64,000 nucleotides of DNA from Micromonospora sp. C28SCA-DRY-2 (GCF_030519475.1 NZ_JAUMKD010000002.1:248001-312000); one strand, 5' to 3'. Positions 50,256 through 59,344 are shown, numbered from the stretch's first letter. Notes: generated by a model not told the origin, from the letters alone. Made by a program: numbers and translations.

Positions 50256-50915
50256 ATGACCGAACCGCCTCGCCCCCCGGGAGCCGACGGCCCCGGCGCT
50301 CCGCCGCCGGATCCGACCGCTCCGTCGGCCGTCCCCGGCCCGCCGTCCGGTGACGAACCCACCGCACCACTGTCCGGGGCGCCGGCCTCGGGCGGCTATC
50401 CCCCGCCCGGTGGCTATCCGCCGCCCACCGGTGACCAACCGCCGTCGGGTGGCTACCCTCCGCCAGCCGGCGCGCCCCCGTACGGTGGCTACCCGCCGCC
50501 CGGTGGCTACCCGCCGGGGCCCGGATACCCGGCCGGTGGCGGCTACGGCCCGCCCGCCGGCTACGCCAACAACGAGGACAAGACCTGGGCCCTGATCGCC
50601 CACTTCGGCGGCGCGGCCGGCGTGATCATCGGCGGCGGCCTGCTCGGCTGGCTGGCGCCGCTCATCGCGATGATGGTCCGCGGGCAGCAGTCGCCGAGCG
50701 TCCGCGCACACGCCGTCGCGGCGCTGAACTTCCAGCTCACCTGGACGATCGTCAGCGTGCTGAGCTGGGTGCTCACGCTGGTCACCTGCGGGATCCTGTT
50801 CTTCGTCCCGATGCTCGTCTGGCTGGTGCCGCTGATCTTCGGGATCATCGGCGGGTTCAAGGCCAACGAAGGCGTGCTCTACCGCTACCCGATGACCTAC
50901 AGCTTCACCCGGTGA
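50256..50915 (+). CDS. DUF4870 membrane protein with proline-rich repeats
   Basis: A 219-residue protein. Residues 1-105 have repeats of GGYPPP type, and residues 108-219 contain the DUF4870 domain with three or four spans (WALIAHFGGAAGVIIGGGLLGWLAPLIAMMV). The ATG at 50256 is used instead of the longer frame, which lies over the CIRCE region. Function unknown. Confidence 0.85.
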   Translation: MTEPPRPPGADGPGAPPPDPTAPSAVPGPPSGDEPTAPLSGAPASGGYPPPGGYPPPTGDQPPSGGYPPPAGAPPYGGYPPPGGYPPGPGYPAGGGYGPPAGYANNEDKTWALIAHFGGAAGVIIGGGLLGWLAPLIAMMVRGQQSPSVRAHAVAALNFQLTWTIVSVLSWVLTLVTCGILFFVPMLVWLVPLIFGIIGGFKANEGVLYRYPMTYSFTR

Positions 50916-50957
50916 CCCGGGCCGGCCGCTCCCCCGGCCGGCTCCGGGCAGCCCGGA

Positions 50958-52181
50958 TCAGGGCAGCAGGTCGCGCACCACGGCGTCGGCCAGCAGCCGC
51001 CCGCGCAGGGTGAGCACGGCCCGGCCGGCCGCGTACTCGGGCGCGGCCAGCAGCCCGTCGGCCAGCGCCCGCTCGGCGCCGGCCCGGCCGGCCGCGTCCA
51101 GGCCGGCCAGCGGCAGCCCGGCGGCGAGCCGCAGCCGGAGCATGACGTCCTCGGTGTGCGCCTCGTCGGGGGTGAGCACCTCCCGGGCCAGGCCGGGCGA
51201 CCGGCCGGCGGCGAGCCGCTGGGCGTACGCGGTGGGGTGCTTGACGTTCCACCAGCGCACCCCGCCGACGTGGCTGTGCGCGCCCGGGCCGAGGCCCCAC
51301 CAGTCGCCGCCGGTCCAGTAGAGCAGGTTGTGCCGGCACCGGCCGGCCGGCGTACGGGCCCAGTTGGAGACCTCGTACCAGGAGAAACCGGCGGCGGAGA
51401 GGGCGGCCTCCGCGGCCAGGTAGCGGTCCGCCGCGACGTCGTCGCTGGGGTACGGCAGCTCGCCCCGGCGCATCCGGGCGGCCAGCCGGGTGCCGTCCTC
51501 CACGATCAGGGCGTACGCGCTGACGTGGTCGACGCCGGCCGCCACCACCTGCGCCAGCGAGGCGGCGAAGTCTTCCGCGCTCTCCCCCGGCGTGCCGTAG
51601 ATGAGGTCCAGGTTGACGTGGTCGAACCCGGCGTCGCGCGCCTCCGCCGCGGCGGCGGTGGCCCGGCCGGCGCTGTGCGTGCGGTCCAGGATCGCCAGCA
51701 CCCCGGGCGAGGCGGACTGCATGCCCAGCGAGATCCGGGTGTAGCCGGCCGCACGCAGCGTCTTGAGCGACTCCGGGGTGACCGACTCCGGGTTGGCCTC
51801 GGTGGTCACCTCGGCGTCGGCGGCCAGCCCCCAGGTGCGGTCGATGCCGTCCAGGATCCGGGCCAGGTCGTCGGCGGGCAGCAGGGTCGGCGTGCCGCCG
51901 CCGACGAACACCGTGTCCACCCGCGGCGGCGGCGCGTCGCCGAGCACCCGGGCGGCGAGCGCCAGCTCGGCCAGCACGGTGTCGGCGTAGCCCTCCCGGC
52001 TCGCGCCGCCGCCCAGCTCCGCCGCCGTGTACGTGTTGAAGTCGCAGTAGCCGCAGCGGCTGGCGCAGAACGGCACGTGCACGTACACGCCGAAGCCACG
52101 CGCGCCGACCGCGCGGGTGGCGGTGGCGGGCAGCGAACCGTCGGCGGGGACGGGTTCGCCTTCTGGAAGGACGCCGGGCAT
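50958..52181 (-). CDS. hemW: Radical SAM heme chaperone HemW
   Basis: A 407-residue radical SAM protein. CASRCGYCDF has Cys39, Cys43 and Cys46 (CxxxCxxC), and FVGGGTPTLL and RISLGMQSASPGVLAILDR follow. It inserts heme into respiratory enzymes; it is not a coproporphyrinogen oxidase. The frame continues to 53939, but that part is antisense. The ATG at 52181 is 18 bp from the divergent gene at 52200. Confidence 0.93.
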   Translation of the reverse strand: MPGVLPEGEPVPADGSLPATATRAVGARGFGVYVHVPFCASRCGYCDFNTYTAAELGGGASREGYADTVLAELALAARVLGDAPPPRVDTVFVGGGTPTLLPADDLARILDGIDRTWGLAADAEVTTEANPESVTPESLKTLRAAGYTRISLGMQSASPGVLAILDRTHSAGRATAAAAEARDAGFDHVNLDLIYGTPGESAEDFAASLAQVVAAGVDHVSAYALIVEDGTRLAARMRRGELPYPSDDVAADRYLAAEAALSAAGFSWYEVSNWARTPAGRCRHNLLYWTGGDWWGLGPGAHSHVGGVRWWNVKHPTAYAQRLAAGRSPGLAREVLTPDEAHTEDVMLRLRLAAGLPLAGLDAAGRAGAERALADGLLAAPEYAAGRAVLTLRGRLLADAVVRDLLP

Positions 52182-52199
52182 GGCCACTAGTGTGCCCGC
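52182..52199. promoter_or_regulatory. Overlapping divergent leaderless promoters (hemW / enoyl-CoA hydratase)
   Basis: Plus strand: TAGTGT (52188-52193) lies six bases before the ATG at 52200. Minus strand: CACACT (52194-52189) lies seven bases before the ATG at 52181. The two -10-like hexamers overlap, so polymerases would compete. This is inferred from sequence. Confidence 0.5.
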
Positions 52200-53006
52200 A
52201 TGACCTCTCCCGACGCGCTGGTGCGGGTCGCCACGGCCCGTGGGGTGACCACCCTCACCCTGGACAGCCCGCACAACCGCAACGCGCTCTCCACCCCGCT
52301 GATGACCGAGCTGCTCGCCGGCCTGGCCGCCGCGGTCGCCGACGACGCGGTCCGGATGATCGTGCTCGACCACACCGGCCCGGTCTTCTGCTCCGGCGCC
52401 GACCTGAAGGAGACCGCCGCCGCGTACGCCAGCGGAACCGTGCCGGCGGGCATGCTCGGCGACGTGCTGGCCGCCGTCTGGGAGTGCCCGAAGCCGGTGC
52501 TCGCCCGGGTCGCCGGGCCGGCCCGGGCCGGCGGCCTCGGCCTGATCGCGGCGGCCGACCTGGCCGTCTGCGCCGAGGAGGCCACCTTCGCCTTCACCGA
52601 GGTGCGGATCGGGGTGATCCCGGCGGTGATCTCGGCGACCGTGCTGCCCCGGCTGCACCCGCGGGCGGCGGCCGAGCTGTACCTGACCGGGGACACCTTC
52701 GACGGCCGGCGGGCCGCCGAGATCGGCCTGGTCACCGCCGCGGTGCCGGCGGACGGGCTGGACGCCGCGGTGGCCCGGTACTGCGACTCGCTGGTGCGCG
52801 GGGCGCCGGCCGCGCTGGCCGGGGCGAAGCGGCTGCTGCGCCGGCCGGCCGCCACCGACCTGCGCGCCGAGATCGCCGACCTGGCCGGGATCTCCACCGG
52901 CTTCTTCCTCTCCGAGGACGGCCGCGAGGGCGTCCTGGCGTTCCGGGAGAAGCGTGCCCCGCGCTGGGTGGCCGAGCTGGACGGGGCGACGGAGGTCGCC
53001 GGCTGA
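52200..53006 (+). CDS. Enoyl-CoA hydratase/isomerase family protein
   Basis: A 268-residue crotonase. HTGPVFCSGADLKE and ARAGGLGLIAAADLAVCAEEATFAF build the active site, with TEVRIGVIPAVISATVLPRL following. It adds water to enoyl-CoA or a related reaction. The Glu positions are partly kept. It is divergent from hemW. Confidence 0.88.
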   Translation: MTSPDALVRVATARGVTTLTLDSPHNRNALSTPLMTELLAGLAAAVADDAVRMIVLDHTGPVFCSGADLKETAAAYASGTVPAGMLGDVLAAVWECPKPVLARVAGPARAGGLGLIAAADLAVCAEEATFAFTEVRIGVIPAVISATVLPRLHPRAAAELYLTGDTFDGRRAAEIGLVTAAVPADGLDAAVARYCDSLVRGAPAALAGAKRLLRRPAATDLRAEIADLAGISTGFFLSEDGREGVLAFREKRAPRWVAELDGATEVAG

Positions 53007-53204
53007 GCGAGGCACGCTCCGCTTCGCCGACGGCCCGGTGCCGCCCGGTGGTCCGGACGACCAGGTGAGACAGCGGCTGGACGGGGAACCTCCGGTCACC
53101 CGTCCGGGGCGGCGCATCCGGCGGGGCGGGGCTGAACCGGTCGGACGACCCGGAGTGGCCGTTCGGGGACGTACGCTTGTCGCGCTGTCGAACAGGGGGT
53201 GTGG

Positions 53205-54062
53205 GTGCGAACTCGGGCAGTCGTGGCGGGTGGAGTCGTCCTCGTGCTCGTCGCCGTGATCGGGATCCTGTACGTCGTCCGGCAGTTCGGCGAAGGCCTG
53301 CGGCTGCCGCTGGCCAGCCGCACCTGCACCGTCCAGGCCGACGGCAAGGTGGCGCTGGACGCCGACCAGATGGCCAACGCGGCGACCATCGCGGCCATCG
53401 GGATCCAGCGGGAGATGCCGGAGCGGGCGGTGGTGGTCGCGCTCGCCACCGCGTACCAGGAGTCCGGGCTGCGCAACCTCGACGGCGGCGACCGCGACTC
53501 GATCGGGCTGTTCCAGCAGCGGCCGAGCCAGGGCTGGGGCACGCCGGCGCAGATCAGCGACCCCCGCTACGCGACGAACCGGTTCTACGCGGCCTTGAAG
53601 AAGGTGCGCGGCTGGGAGCGGATGCGGGTCACCGACGCGGCGCAGAAGGTGCAGCGGTCGGCCTTCCCGGAGGCGTACCAGAAGTGGGCGGACGAGTCCC
53701 AGGTGCTCACCCGGGCGCTGCTCGGGCACGCCACCGGCGCGGTCGCCTGCTCCGTGGGGCGGGATCCGGCGATGCGGGGCACTGCCGCGACGGCGGCGCT
53801 GACCCGCGGCCTGACGCTCGACTGGGGGCTGGCGGCGTCGGCCGCCGCCACCGACCTGACCGGCCTCAGCGTGCCCGCCGCGGACCAGCGCGGCGGCTGG
53901 CGGTACGCGCACTGGCTGGTCTCCCACGCCGGCGACCACGGGGTGAAGCGGGTGCGCTTCGGCGGCCTGGAGTGGACCGCCCGGGGCGGCACCTGGAACC
54001 CGGTGACCGACGGCTCGGCGGAGGAGTCCCGGGTGGTGGCGGAGGTCTTCGCCGAGGGGTGA
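53205..54062 (+). CDS. Membrane-anchored lysozyme-like protein
   Basis: A 285-residue protein with an N-terminal span (AVVAGGVVLVLVAVIGILYVV) and an outer domain with ERAVVVALATAYQESGLRNLDGGDRDSIGLFQQRPSQGWGT, which recalls the catalytic Glu and the fold of transglycosylases. It is common in actinomycetes. GTG at 53205 follows AGGGGG; GTG at 53199 is an alternative. Role in cell-wall turnover is inferred. Confidence 0.75.
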   Translation: MRTRAVVAGGVVLVLVAVIGILYVVRQFGEGLRLPLASRTCTVQADGKVALDADQMANAATIAAIGIQREMPERAVVVALATAYQESGLRNLDGGDRDSIGLFQQRPSQGWGTPAQISDPRYATNRFYAALKKVRGWERMRVTDAAQKVQRSAFPEAYQKWADESQVLTRALLGHATGAVACSVGRDPAMRGTAATAALTRGLTLDWGLAASAAATDLTGLSVPAADQRGGWRYAHWLVSHAGDHGVKRVRFGGLEWTARGGTWNPVTDGSAEESRVVAEVFAEG

Positions 54063-54077
54063 AGGACCCTGATCTCC

Positions 54078-54266
54078 TTACCGGCAGTCACCGCACAAAC
54101 CGGCATTTCCGACGATAGCCCCACCGCAGGTGGCCGGGGTATACGCACCGCACTCGTACCACTGCCCTTGGTCCGGCTGGCGCGCTCCGCGGCGAGTCGG
54201 GCATTCCCGCCCGCCCTTGCAGCGCGTTACGATCGGCGGCCTGTGCCAGCAATGGTTTCGCCTCAT
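54078..54266 (-). CDS. Possible small cysteine-rich protein
   Basis: A 62-residue reading frame from the ATG at 54266 (an in-frame ATG also occurs at 54350). It has HCW, CKGGREC, WYECGAYTPATCGGA and a terminal LCGDCR, so it could be a zinc ribbon or cysteine-rich peptide. GC at third positions is about 75 percent, lower than in neighbours. No clear ribosome binding site. It lies in the gap upstream of the phytanoyl-CoA dioxygenase, on the other strand. Confidence 0.3.
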   Translation of the reverse strand: MRRNHCWHRPPIVTRCKGGRECPTRRGARQPDQGQWYECGAYTPATCGGAIVGNAGLCGDCR

Positions 54267-54281
54267 GGGGAGGGGTACGAC

Positions 54282-55187
54282 GTGGCGTTCGACTACGGCG
54301 ACCGGACCGGTTACGAACCGATCAGCGACACTGACCGTAAGGAGTTTCACGAGCAGGGCTTCCTGCTGCTACGGAACGTCCTGACGGAGGACCACCGGGC
54401 GGCGCTGGAGGCGGCGGTCGACCGTGTCTACGCCGAGGAGAAGGCCAAGGGCAACACCACCAAGGACGGCACCCTGCACCTGCTGGGCTTCCTGAACCGG
54501 GACGAGCTCTTCGGCGACCTGCTCACCCACCCGATCGCCTTCCCGTACATGTGGGGCCTGGCCGGGTGGAACATCTACAGCCACCACAACCACCTCGACG
54601 TGACCCCGCCGGCGCTGGAGCCGGAGAAGCCGTACTGGGGCTGGCACCAGGACGGGTACCGGCAGAACTCCGACCCGGAGACGATGGACCCGAACCTCCC
54701 CCGGCCGATGTTCTCGCTGAAGGTCGCCTACGTGCTCTCCGACCTGTCGGAGACCGGGCGCGGCGCCACCAAGGTCATCCCGGGCAGCCACCTGTGGAAC
54801 TCGCTGCCCCGCCCGGCGGACACCACCGTGCACAACCCGGACCCGGAGGGCACGGTGGAGATCACCGCCAACCCGGGTGACGCGTTCATCTTCGACCGCC
54901 GCCAGTGGCACTCCCGGTCGACCAACCTGTCGACCATCACCCGCAAGATGCTCTTCGTCGGCTACACCTACCGGTGGATCCGCCCGCTGGACGAGCTGCA
55001 CATCGACAAGGACGGCGAGTGGTGGGCCAACCGCACCCCGGTGCAGCGCCAGCTCTGCGGTGAGGGCACGCACACCGCCAACTACTGGGGCATCAACTGG
55101 GACGGCTACATCGACGACGAGATCCCGCTGCGCAAGGAGCTCAAGGAGCGCGGTCTGCTCGACCGCAGCATCCCCTGGCTGCGCTGA
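54282..55187 (+). CDS. Phytanoyl-CoA dioxygenase family protein
   Basis: A 301-residue Fe(II)/2-oxoglutarate oxygenase. H122, D124 (WHQDGY) and H210 (QWHSRS) form the iron facial triad. FHEQGFLLLRNVLTEDHRAAL is the usual N-terminus. GGGGAGGGG is six bases before the GTG at 54282, so this start is preferred to the ATG at 54252. The substrate is unknown; ectoine hydroxylase is related, but no ect genes are near. Confidence 0.88.
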   Translation: MAFDYGDRTGYEPISDTDRKEFHEQGFLLLRNVLTEDHRAALEAAVDRVYAEEKAKGNTTKDGTLHLLGFLNRDELFGDLLTHPIAFPYMWGLAGWNIYSHHNHLDVTPPALEPEKPYWGWHQDGYRQNSDPETMDPNLPRPMFSLKVAYVLSDLSETGRGATKVIPGSHLWNSLPRPADTTVHNPDPEGTVEITANPGDAFIFDRRQWHSRSTNLSTITRKMLFVGYTYRWIRPLDELHIDKDGEWWANRTPVQRQLCGEGTHTANYWGINWDGYIDDEIPLRKELKERGLLDRSIPWLR

Positions 55188-55198
55188 CCCGACGCCGG

Positions 55199-55229
55199 AC
55201 GGGCCCCTCCCTCCCGGGACGGGGCCCGT
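55199..55229 (+). terminator. Terminator after the dioxygenase gene
   Basis: ACGGGCCCC (55199-55207) pairs with GGGGCCCGT (55221-55229), 11 bp after the stop. Confidence 0.6.
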
Positions 55230-55268
55230 TCCGCTTCGCACGGCCCCGCACGCGGGACGCGGGGTGGG

Positions 55269-55916
55269 TCAGCGGGGGGTGCGGCCGGCGAGCCGGCGGC
55301 GCGCCTTGTCCCGGATCGACTCCGGCAGGTCCGCCGCGTCCAGCAGCCGGGGCAGCAGCTCCGGCTCCAGGTTCAGCGCCCGGAACACCTCGCCGATGGT
55401 CACCCCGTGCGCCGGGCGCTCGACCACCTCGACCGGGTCGCCCGCCCCGACCTCGCCCTCGCGCAGCACCCGCAGGTACGCCCCGGGCAGCGCGCGCACG
55501 GTGAACCGCTTGATCAGGTCGGGCACGCCCCAGAAGCCGGCGAACGTGGTGCACGGGGTACGCGGCTTGGTCACCTGGAGCAGCACCGAGCCGATCGCCC
55601 ACTGTTCGCCGATCACCGCCCCGGTCACGTCGACCGCGGAGGTGGTCAGGTTCTCGCCGAAGCCGCCGGGCCCGATCGACCGGCCCAGCTCGGCGGCCCA
55701 CCAGGCGGCGTCCTCCTCGGCGTAGGCGTAGACGGCCTGGTCCGGCCCGCCGTGGTGGGCCCGCTCGCCGATGAAGTCACCGGCCACGCCCTCGGTACGG
55801 ATCAGCACCGGGCCGTCCACCGGCCGCTTGTCGATGCCGCTGCGGCCGCTCGGATCGCCCGCCCACTCCGCCTCGGTCACGATGCCGAGGTTCACCGCCG
55901 CCAGCCTGCCCGTCAT
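55269..55916 (-). CDS. MOSC-domain protein
   Basis: A 215-residue protein of the YiiM type. GDFIGERAHHGGPDQAVYAYAEEDAAWW and GPGGFGENLTT are conserved, and KPRTPCTTFAGFWG holds the MOSC cysteine. It may carry sulfur for a molybdenum cofactor enzyme. TAGGCT lies seven bases before the ATG at 55916. Confidence 0.9.
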   Translation of the reverse strand: MTGRLAAVNLGIVTEAEWAGDPSGRSGIDKRPVDGPVLIRTEGVAGDFIGERAHHGGPDQAVYAYAEEDAAWWAAELGRSIGPGGFGENLTTSAVDVTGAVIGEQWAIGSVLLQVTKPRTPCTTFAGFWGVPDLIKRFTVRALPGAYLRVLREGEVGAGDPVEVVERPAHGVTIGEVFRALNLEPELLPRLLDAADLPESIRDKARRRLAGRTPR

Positions 55917-56000
55917 GGTGATCAGCCTAGTCGGGCCCGCCCCGGCACCCTCTTCCGAGATCCACTCCGGCCGCACGCCGGGGCTGCGCCGCCCCGACGC

Positions 56001-56858
56001 TCAGCCCTTCACGGCGCCGGCGACCAGGCCGGAGACCATCCGGCGCTGCACCAGCAGGAAGAAGATGATCACGGGCAGGGTGAACAGCGTGGAAGCGGCC
56101 ATCACCGGGCCCCACGCGGTGTCGTCGCGGCCGAAGAAGAAGGTCATCGCCACCGGCAGGGTGTAGCGGTCCTGGTCGTTGATGAAGGTCAACGCGAAGA
56201 TCAGCTCGTTCCAGGCGGTGATGAACGAGAAGATGCTGGTCGCCACCAGCCCGGGTGCCACCAGCGGGAAGAGGACCTTCCGGAAGATCTGCGCCCGGCT
56301 GGCCCCGTCGATCGCGGCGGCCTCCTCCAGTTCCTTGGGCACCGCGGCGACGAACCCGCGCAGCATCCAGACCGCGAACGGCAGCGAGAAGCCCAGGTAG
56401 GTGAGGATCAGGCTGGGCAGCGTGTTGTAGAGCCCGAGCCGCTGGATCATCAGGAACAGCGGGATGACCAGCGCCTCCAGCGGGATCATCTGCACCACCA
56501 GCAGCATGATCAGGAAGCTGGTCCGCAGCTTGAACCGGAACCGGGCCACCGCGGTGGCGGCGAGCAGCGCGACCAGGCCGCTGAGCAGCACGGTGGAGAC
56601 CGCTACCAGCGCGCTGTTGAGGAAGAAGTCGGCGAAGGTCACGCCGGGGATCAGGTTGCCGGTGAGGATCTCCCGGTAGTGCGCCAGGGTGGGCTCGCTC
56701 GGCACCGGCCGGGGCGTGCTGGAGAAGATCTCCGAACTCGGCTTCAGCGAGGTGGCGATCATCCAGTAGACCGGGAAGGCCGCGAAGAGCGCCACCAGCA
56801 GACCCGCGCCGTTGAGGGCGATCCGCTTCACGCCTGCGCTGCGCCCGCGTCGCGTCAC
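56001..56858 (-). CDS. Sugar ABC transporter permease (MalG type)
   Basis: A 285-residue permease with six spans. EAAAIDGASRAQIFRKVLFPLVAPG is the EAA loop that contacts the ATPase. It overlaps the upstream permease by four bases. No ATPase is encoded here, so a shared one such as MsiK is likely. Confidence 0.92.
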   Translation of the reverse strand: MTRRGRSAGVKRIALNGAGLLVALFAAFPVYWMIATSLKPSSEIFSSTPRPVPSEPTLAHYREILTGNLIPGVTFADFFLNSALVAVSTVLLSGLVALLAATAVARFRFKLRTSFLIMLLVVQMIPLEALVIPLFLMIQRLGLYNTLPSLILTYLGFSLPFAVWMLRGFVAAVPKELEEAAAIDGASRAQIFRKVLFPLVAPGLVATSIFSFITAWNELIFALTFINDQDRYTLPVAMTFFFGRDDTAWGPVMAASTLFTLPVIIFFLLVQRRMVSGLVAGAVKG

Positions 56859-57841
56859 GCGTCCTCCTCCTGCTTGAGCACCATGCGGACGTAGAAGCCG
56901 GTCACCACGAGCAGGATCAGGGTGAGGATCACCGCGATCGCCGCGCCCAGACCGTACTTCGGCGGCGGCGAGAACGCCTCGGCGTACGAGTAGATGGAGA
57001 GCATGAACGTCGGCCGGTCCTGGGTGCCGCCGGCGAGCACGAACTGCTGGGTGAAGACCTTGAAGTCCCAGATCGTCGAGAGCACGATCAGGATCCCGAA
57101 GACCGGCCGCAGCAGCGGGAAGGTGATCCGCCAGAACACCTTCCAGGGGCCGGCCCCGTCCACCCGGGCCGCCTCGTGCAGCTCACTCGGTACGCTCTTC
57201 AGCCCGGCCAGCACGCTCACCGCGATGAACGGGAACGAGTGCCAGACCACCACCAGGGTCAGGATCGAGAAGAACAGCAGCGGCGAGTTGAACCAGCCGT
57301 AGCCGGTCCAGTCGCTGCGGCCGAACAGGCTGGTGGAGAGCCCGTCGGGCAGGGCGTTGAAGAGCCAGGTGACCAGGCCGCTGGTGTCGTCGAAGATCCA
57401 CTTCCAGACGATCGTGCCGGTCAGCGCCGGGGTGGCCCAGGCCAGCATCACGCAACTGGCCACGAACGCGGCCATCTTGCGGCCCAGCCGGTTGAGCAGC
57501 AGCCCGACCAGGGTGCCAAGGATCATCGTCAGCACCACGTTGGCGACCGCGAAGAGCACCGTGTTGCGCAGGACGGTGAGGAAGAACGGATCGCCGATGA
57601 TCTCGGCGTAGTTCTCGAAGCCCACCCACGGCCACTCCCGGTCGCCGCGCAACTGGCGGACGTTGTTGAGCCGGAAGAAGGACATCGCCACCACCTGGCC
57701 GAGCGGCCAGAGCAGCAGCACGGCGATGATCACCAGGCAGGGCAGGAGCAGCAGGTACGGGAGGCGGTCCACCCGGCGACGCCGCCGCGCGGGGGTCTCC
57801 CGCGCGGCGGACGTCTCCGGCACCTCGGTCAGCGTGGTCAC
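56855..57841 (-). CDS. Sugar ABC transporter permease (MalF type)
   Basis: A 328-residue permease with six spans. EAARVDGAGPWKVFWRITFPLLRP is the EAA loop. The GTG at 57841 overlaps the stop of the binding-protein gene (GTGA). The longer frame to 57970 is antisense shadow. Confidence 0.92.
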   Translation of the reverse strand: MTTLTEVPETSAARETPARRRRRVDRLPYLLLLPCLVIIAVLLLWPLGQVVAMSFFRLNNVRQLRGDREWPWVGFENYAEIIGDPFFLTVLRNTVLFAVANVVLTMILGTLVGLLLNRLGRKMAAFVASCVMLAWATPALTGTIVWKWIFDDTSGLVTWLFNALPDGLSTSLFGRSDWTGYGWFNSPLLFFSILTLVVVWHSFPFIAVSVLAGLKSVPSELHEAARVDGAGPWKVFWRITFPLLRPVFGILIVLSTIWDFKVFTQQFVLAGGTQDRPTFMLSIYSYAEAFSPPPKYGLGAAIAVILTLILLVVTGFYVRMVLKQEEDA

Positions 57842-59127
57842 TTGGCGTTGAGGATGCTTTCCATCTCCGCGGCCGCGTCGGCGGTGGCCTTCTCGACCGT
57901 CTTCTGACCCTTGATGACCGAGCTGTTCATCGCCTGGGTCACCGTCTTGGTCCGGCTGACCTCCACCCACTTCGGGGTGAGCGGCGTGAGCTTGGTGTTC
58001 TGCATAGCGGTGGCGAACGGCGCCATGATCTTGTCGCTGGTGTACTTGTCCCCACCGACCAGGTCCTGGTAGACCGGGAAGAAGCCCAGGCTCTCGGCGA
58101 ACGCCGCGTCGTTCTTCTTGCTCAGCAGCACGGTCAGGTAGTCCCAGGCCAGGTCCTGCCGCTCGCTGTCCTTCCAGACGGCGATGTCCGAGCCGCCGGC
58201 GAAGGCCGGCGCGGGCTGGCCGTCGGGGCCGGGGATCGGGAACGTCCCCCAGACCTTCTCGATCTCCGGGTTGTCCTTCTTGATCGCGCCCTGCTGCCAG
58301 CTGCCGCCGAACGCCATGGCCGCCTTGCCGGTGGCGAACTGGGTCCGCGCGTCGATCTCGTTCCAGCCGGCCGCGGCCGGCGGGGCGACCTTGTGCACGG
58401 TCACCAGGTCGGTCCAGAACTTGACAGCCTTCTGGGCCTCCGGCGTGTTGTAGCCGGACTTCCAGGAGTCACCCTGCTTGGTGGCGATCTCCGCGCCCGC
58501 GCCCCAGAGGAACGAGTAGAACGGCAGCTCGGAGTTGCCGGGCAGGGCGATGCCGTAGGTGCCCGGCTTCTTCGCCTGCACGGCCTTGGCCGCGGCGACC
58601 AGGTCGTCCCAGGTCTTCGGCACCTGCACGCCGGCCTCGGCGAACCAGTCGGTGCGGTAGTAGATGCCGCGCACGCCCGCGTACCACGGCACGCCGTACT
58701 GCTTGCCGTCGAGCTGGGCGTTCTGCACCAGGTCGGGGAGGATGTCCTTGCCCTCGGCCCAGCCGCCGAACTTGCCCGTCAGGTCGGCCAGCGCCTCCTG
58801 GGCGGCCCAGCCCTGGGTCTCGGTGTTGCCGAGTTCGGTGACGTCCGGGCCCTCACCGCCGGCGAGCGCCGCCTGGAACTTCTTCGGCGCCTCCAGCCAG
58901 GGGACGTACTGGACCACGACGTCGGTGTCCGGGTGCTTCTGCCGGAACTCGGTCTCGACGCCGTCGAGGAACTTGGTCTGCGCCTCGCTGCCCTCGCCCA
59001 TCATCCAGACCGTCAGTTTGCTGTTGTCGGCCGCCGCGTCGTCGTCCGAGCCGCCGCAGCCGGACAGCACCATCGCGGCCGAGGCCACGACGGCGGTGAC
59101 CGGAGCCAGCCGCTTCCACCTGTTCAC
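57838..59127 (-). CDS. Sugar ABC transporter solute-binding lipoprotein
   Basis: A 429-residue lipoprotein with lipobox VLSGC. LTVWMMGEGSEAQTKFLDGVETEF is the start of the mature cluster-D domain, and PWYAGVRGIYYRTDWFAEAG is conserved in sugar binders. The substrate may be a disaccharide or N-acetylated sugar, but I cannot fix it. It leads the operon of two permeases. An AT-rich operator-like palindrome lies upstream. Confidence 0.92.
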   Translation of the reverse strand: MNRWKRLAPVTAVVASAAMVLSGCGGSDDDAAADNSKLTVWMMGEGSEAQTKFLDGVETEFRQKHPDTDVVVQYVPWLEAPKKFQAALAGGEGPDVTELGNTETQGWAAQEALADLTGKFGGWAEGKDILPDLVQNAQLDGKQYGVPWYAGVRGIYYRTDWFAEAGVQVPKTWDDLVAAAKAVQAKKPGTYGIALPGNSELPFYSFLWGAGAEIATKQGDSWKSGYNTPEAQKAVKFWTDLVTVHKVAPPAAAGWNEIDARTQFATGKAAMAFGGSWQQGAIKKDNPEIEKVWGTFPIPGPDGQPAPAFAGGSDIAVWKDSERQDLAWDYLTVLLSKKNDAAFAESLGFFPVYQDLVGGDKYTSDKIMAPFATAMQNTKLTPLTPKWVEVSRTKTVTQAMNSSVIKGQKTVEKATADAAAEMESILNAK

Positions 59128-59175
59128 GCCATATCTCCCTCGCGCCGTTCTGGCATTAACCTTCTCCGCCGCACC

Positions 59176-59197
59176 TTAGTAGGAAAAATTCCTTTAC
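59176..59197. promoter_or_regulatory. AT-rich operator-like palindrome upstream of sugar transporter
   Basis: TTAGTAGGAAAAATTCCTTTAC contains AGGAA-AAA-TTCCT, a perfect 5-3-5 inverted repeat in GC-rich DNA, 50 to 70 bp before the binding-protein gene. It resembles sites of ROK-family sugar regulators; the regulator is not in the window. Confidence 0.45.
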
Positions 59198-59292
59198 GAC
59201 AGTGGACGCTCGGCGGAAGCGAGGCGACCGTATCGCAGGCCCGGCTCCGGGGACAGCCGGGCAACGGGGCGAATCAGGGCGTACGCAGACGA

Positions 59293-59324
59293 ACGGGCGC
59301 CCGACCTGCCGGTCGGGCGCCCGT
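59293..59324 (-). terminator. Terminator after glsB copy 1
   Basis: A perfect 14-bp stem, ACGGGCGCCCGACC (59293-59306) and its complement (59311-59324), with a TGCC loop. It lies 20 bp beyond the stop, and is duplicated after copy 2. Confidence 0.85.
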
Positions 59325-59344
59325 CGTGTTCAGGCTGTGCGGAT

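Noticed and set aside
52182..53939. Upstream extension of the hemW frame (993 codons in total)
   Set aside because: It is antisense to the enoyl-CoA hydratase and lysozyme-like genes, and the HemW N-terminus starts clearly at 52181.
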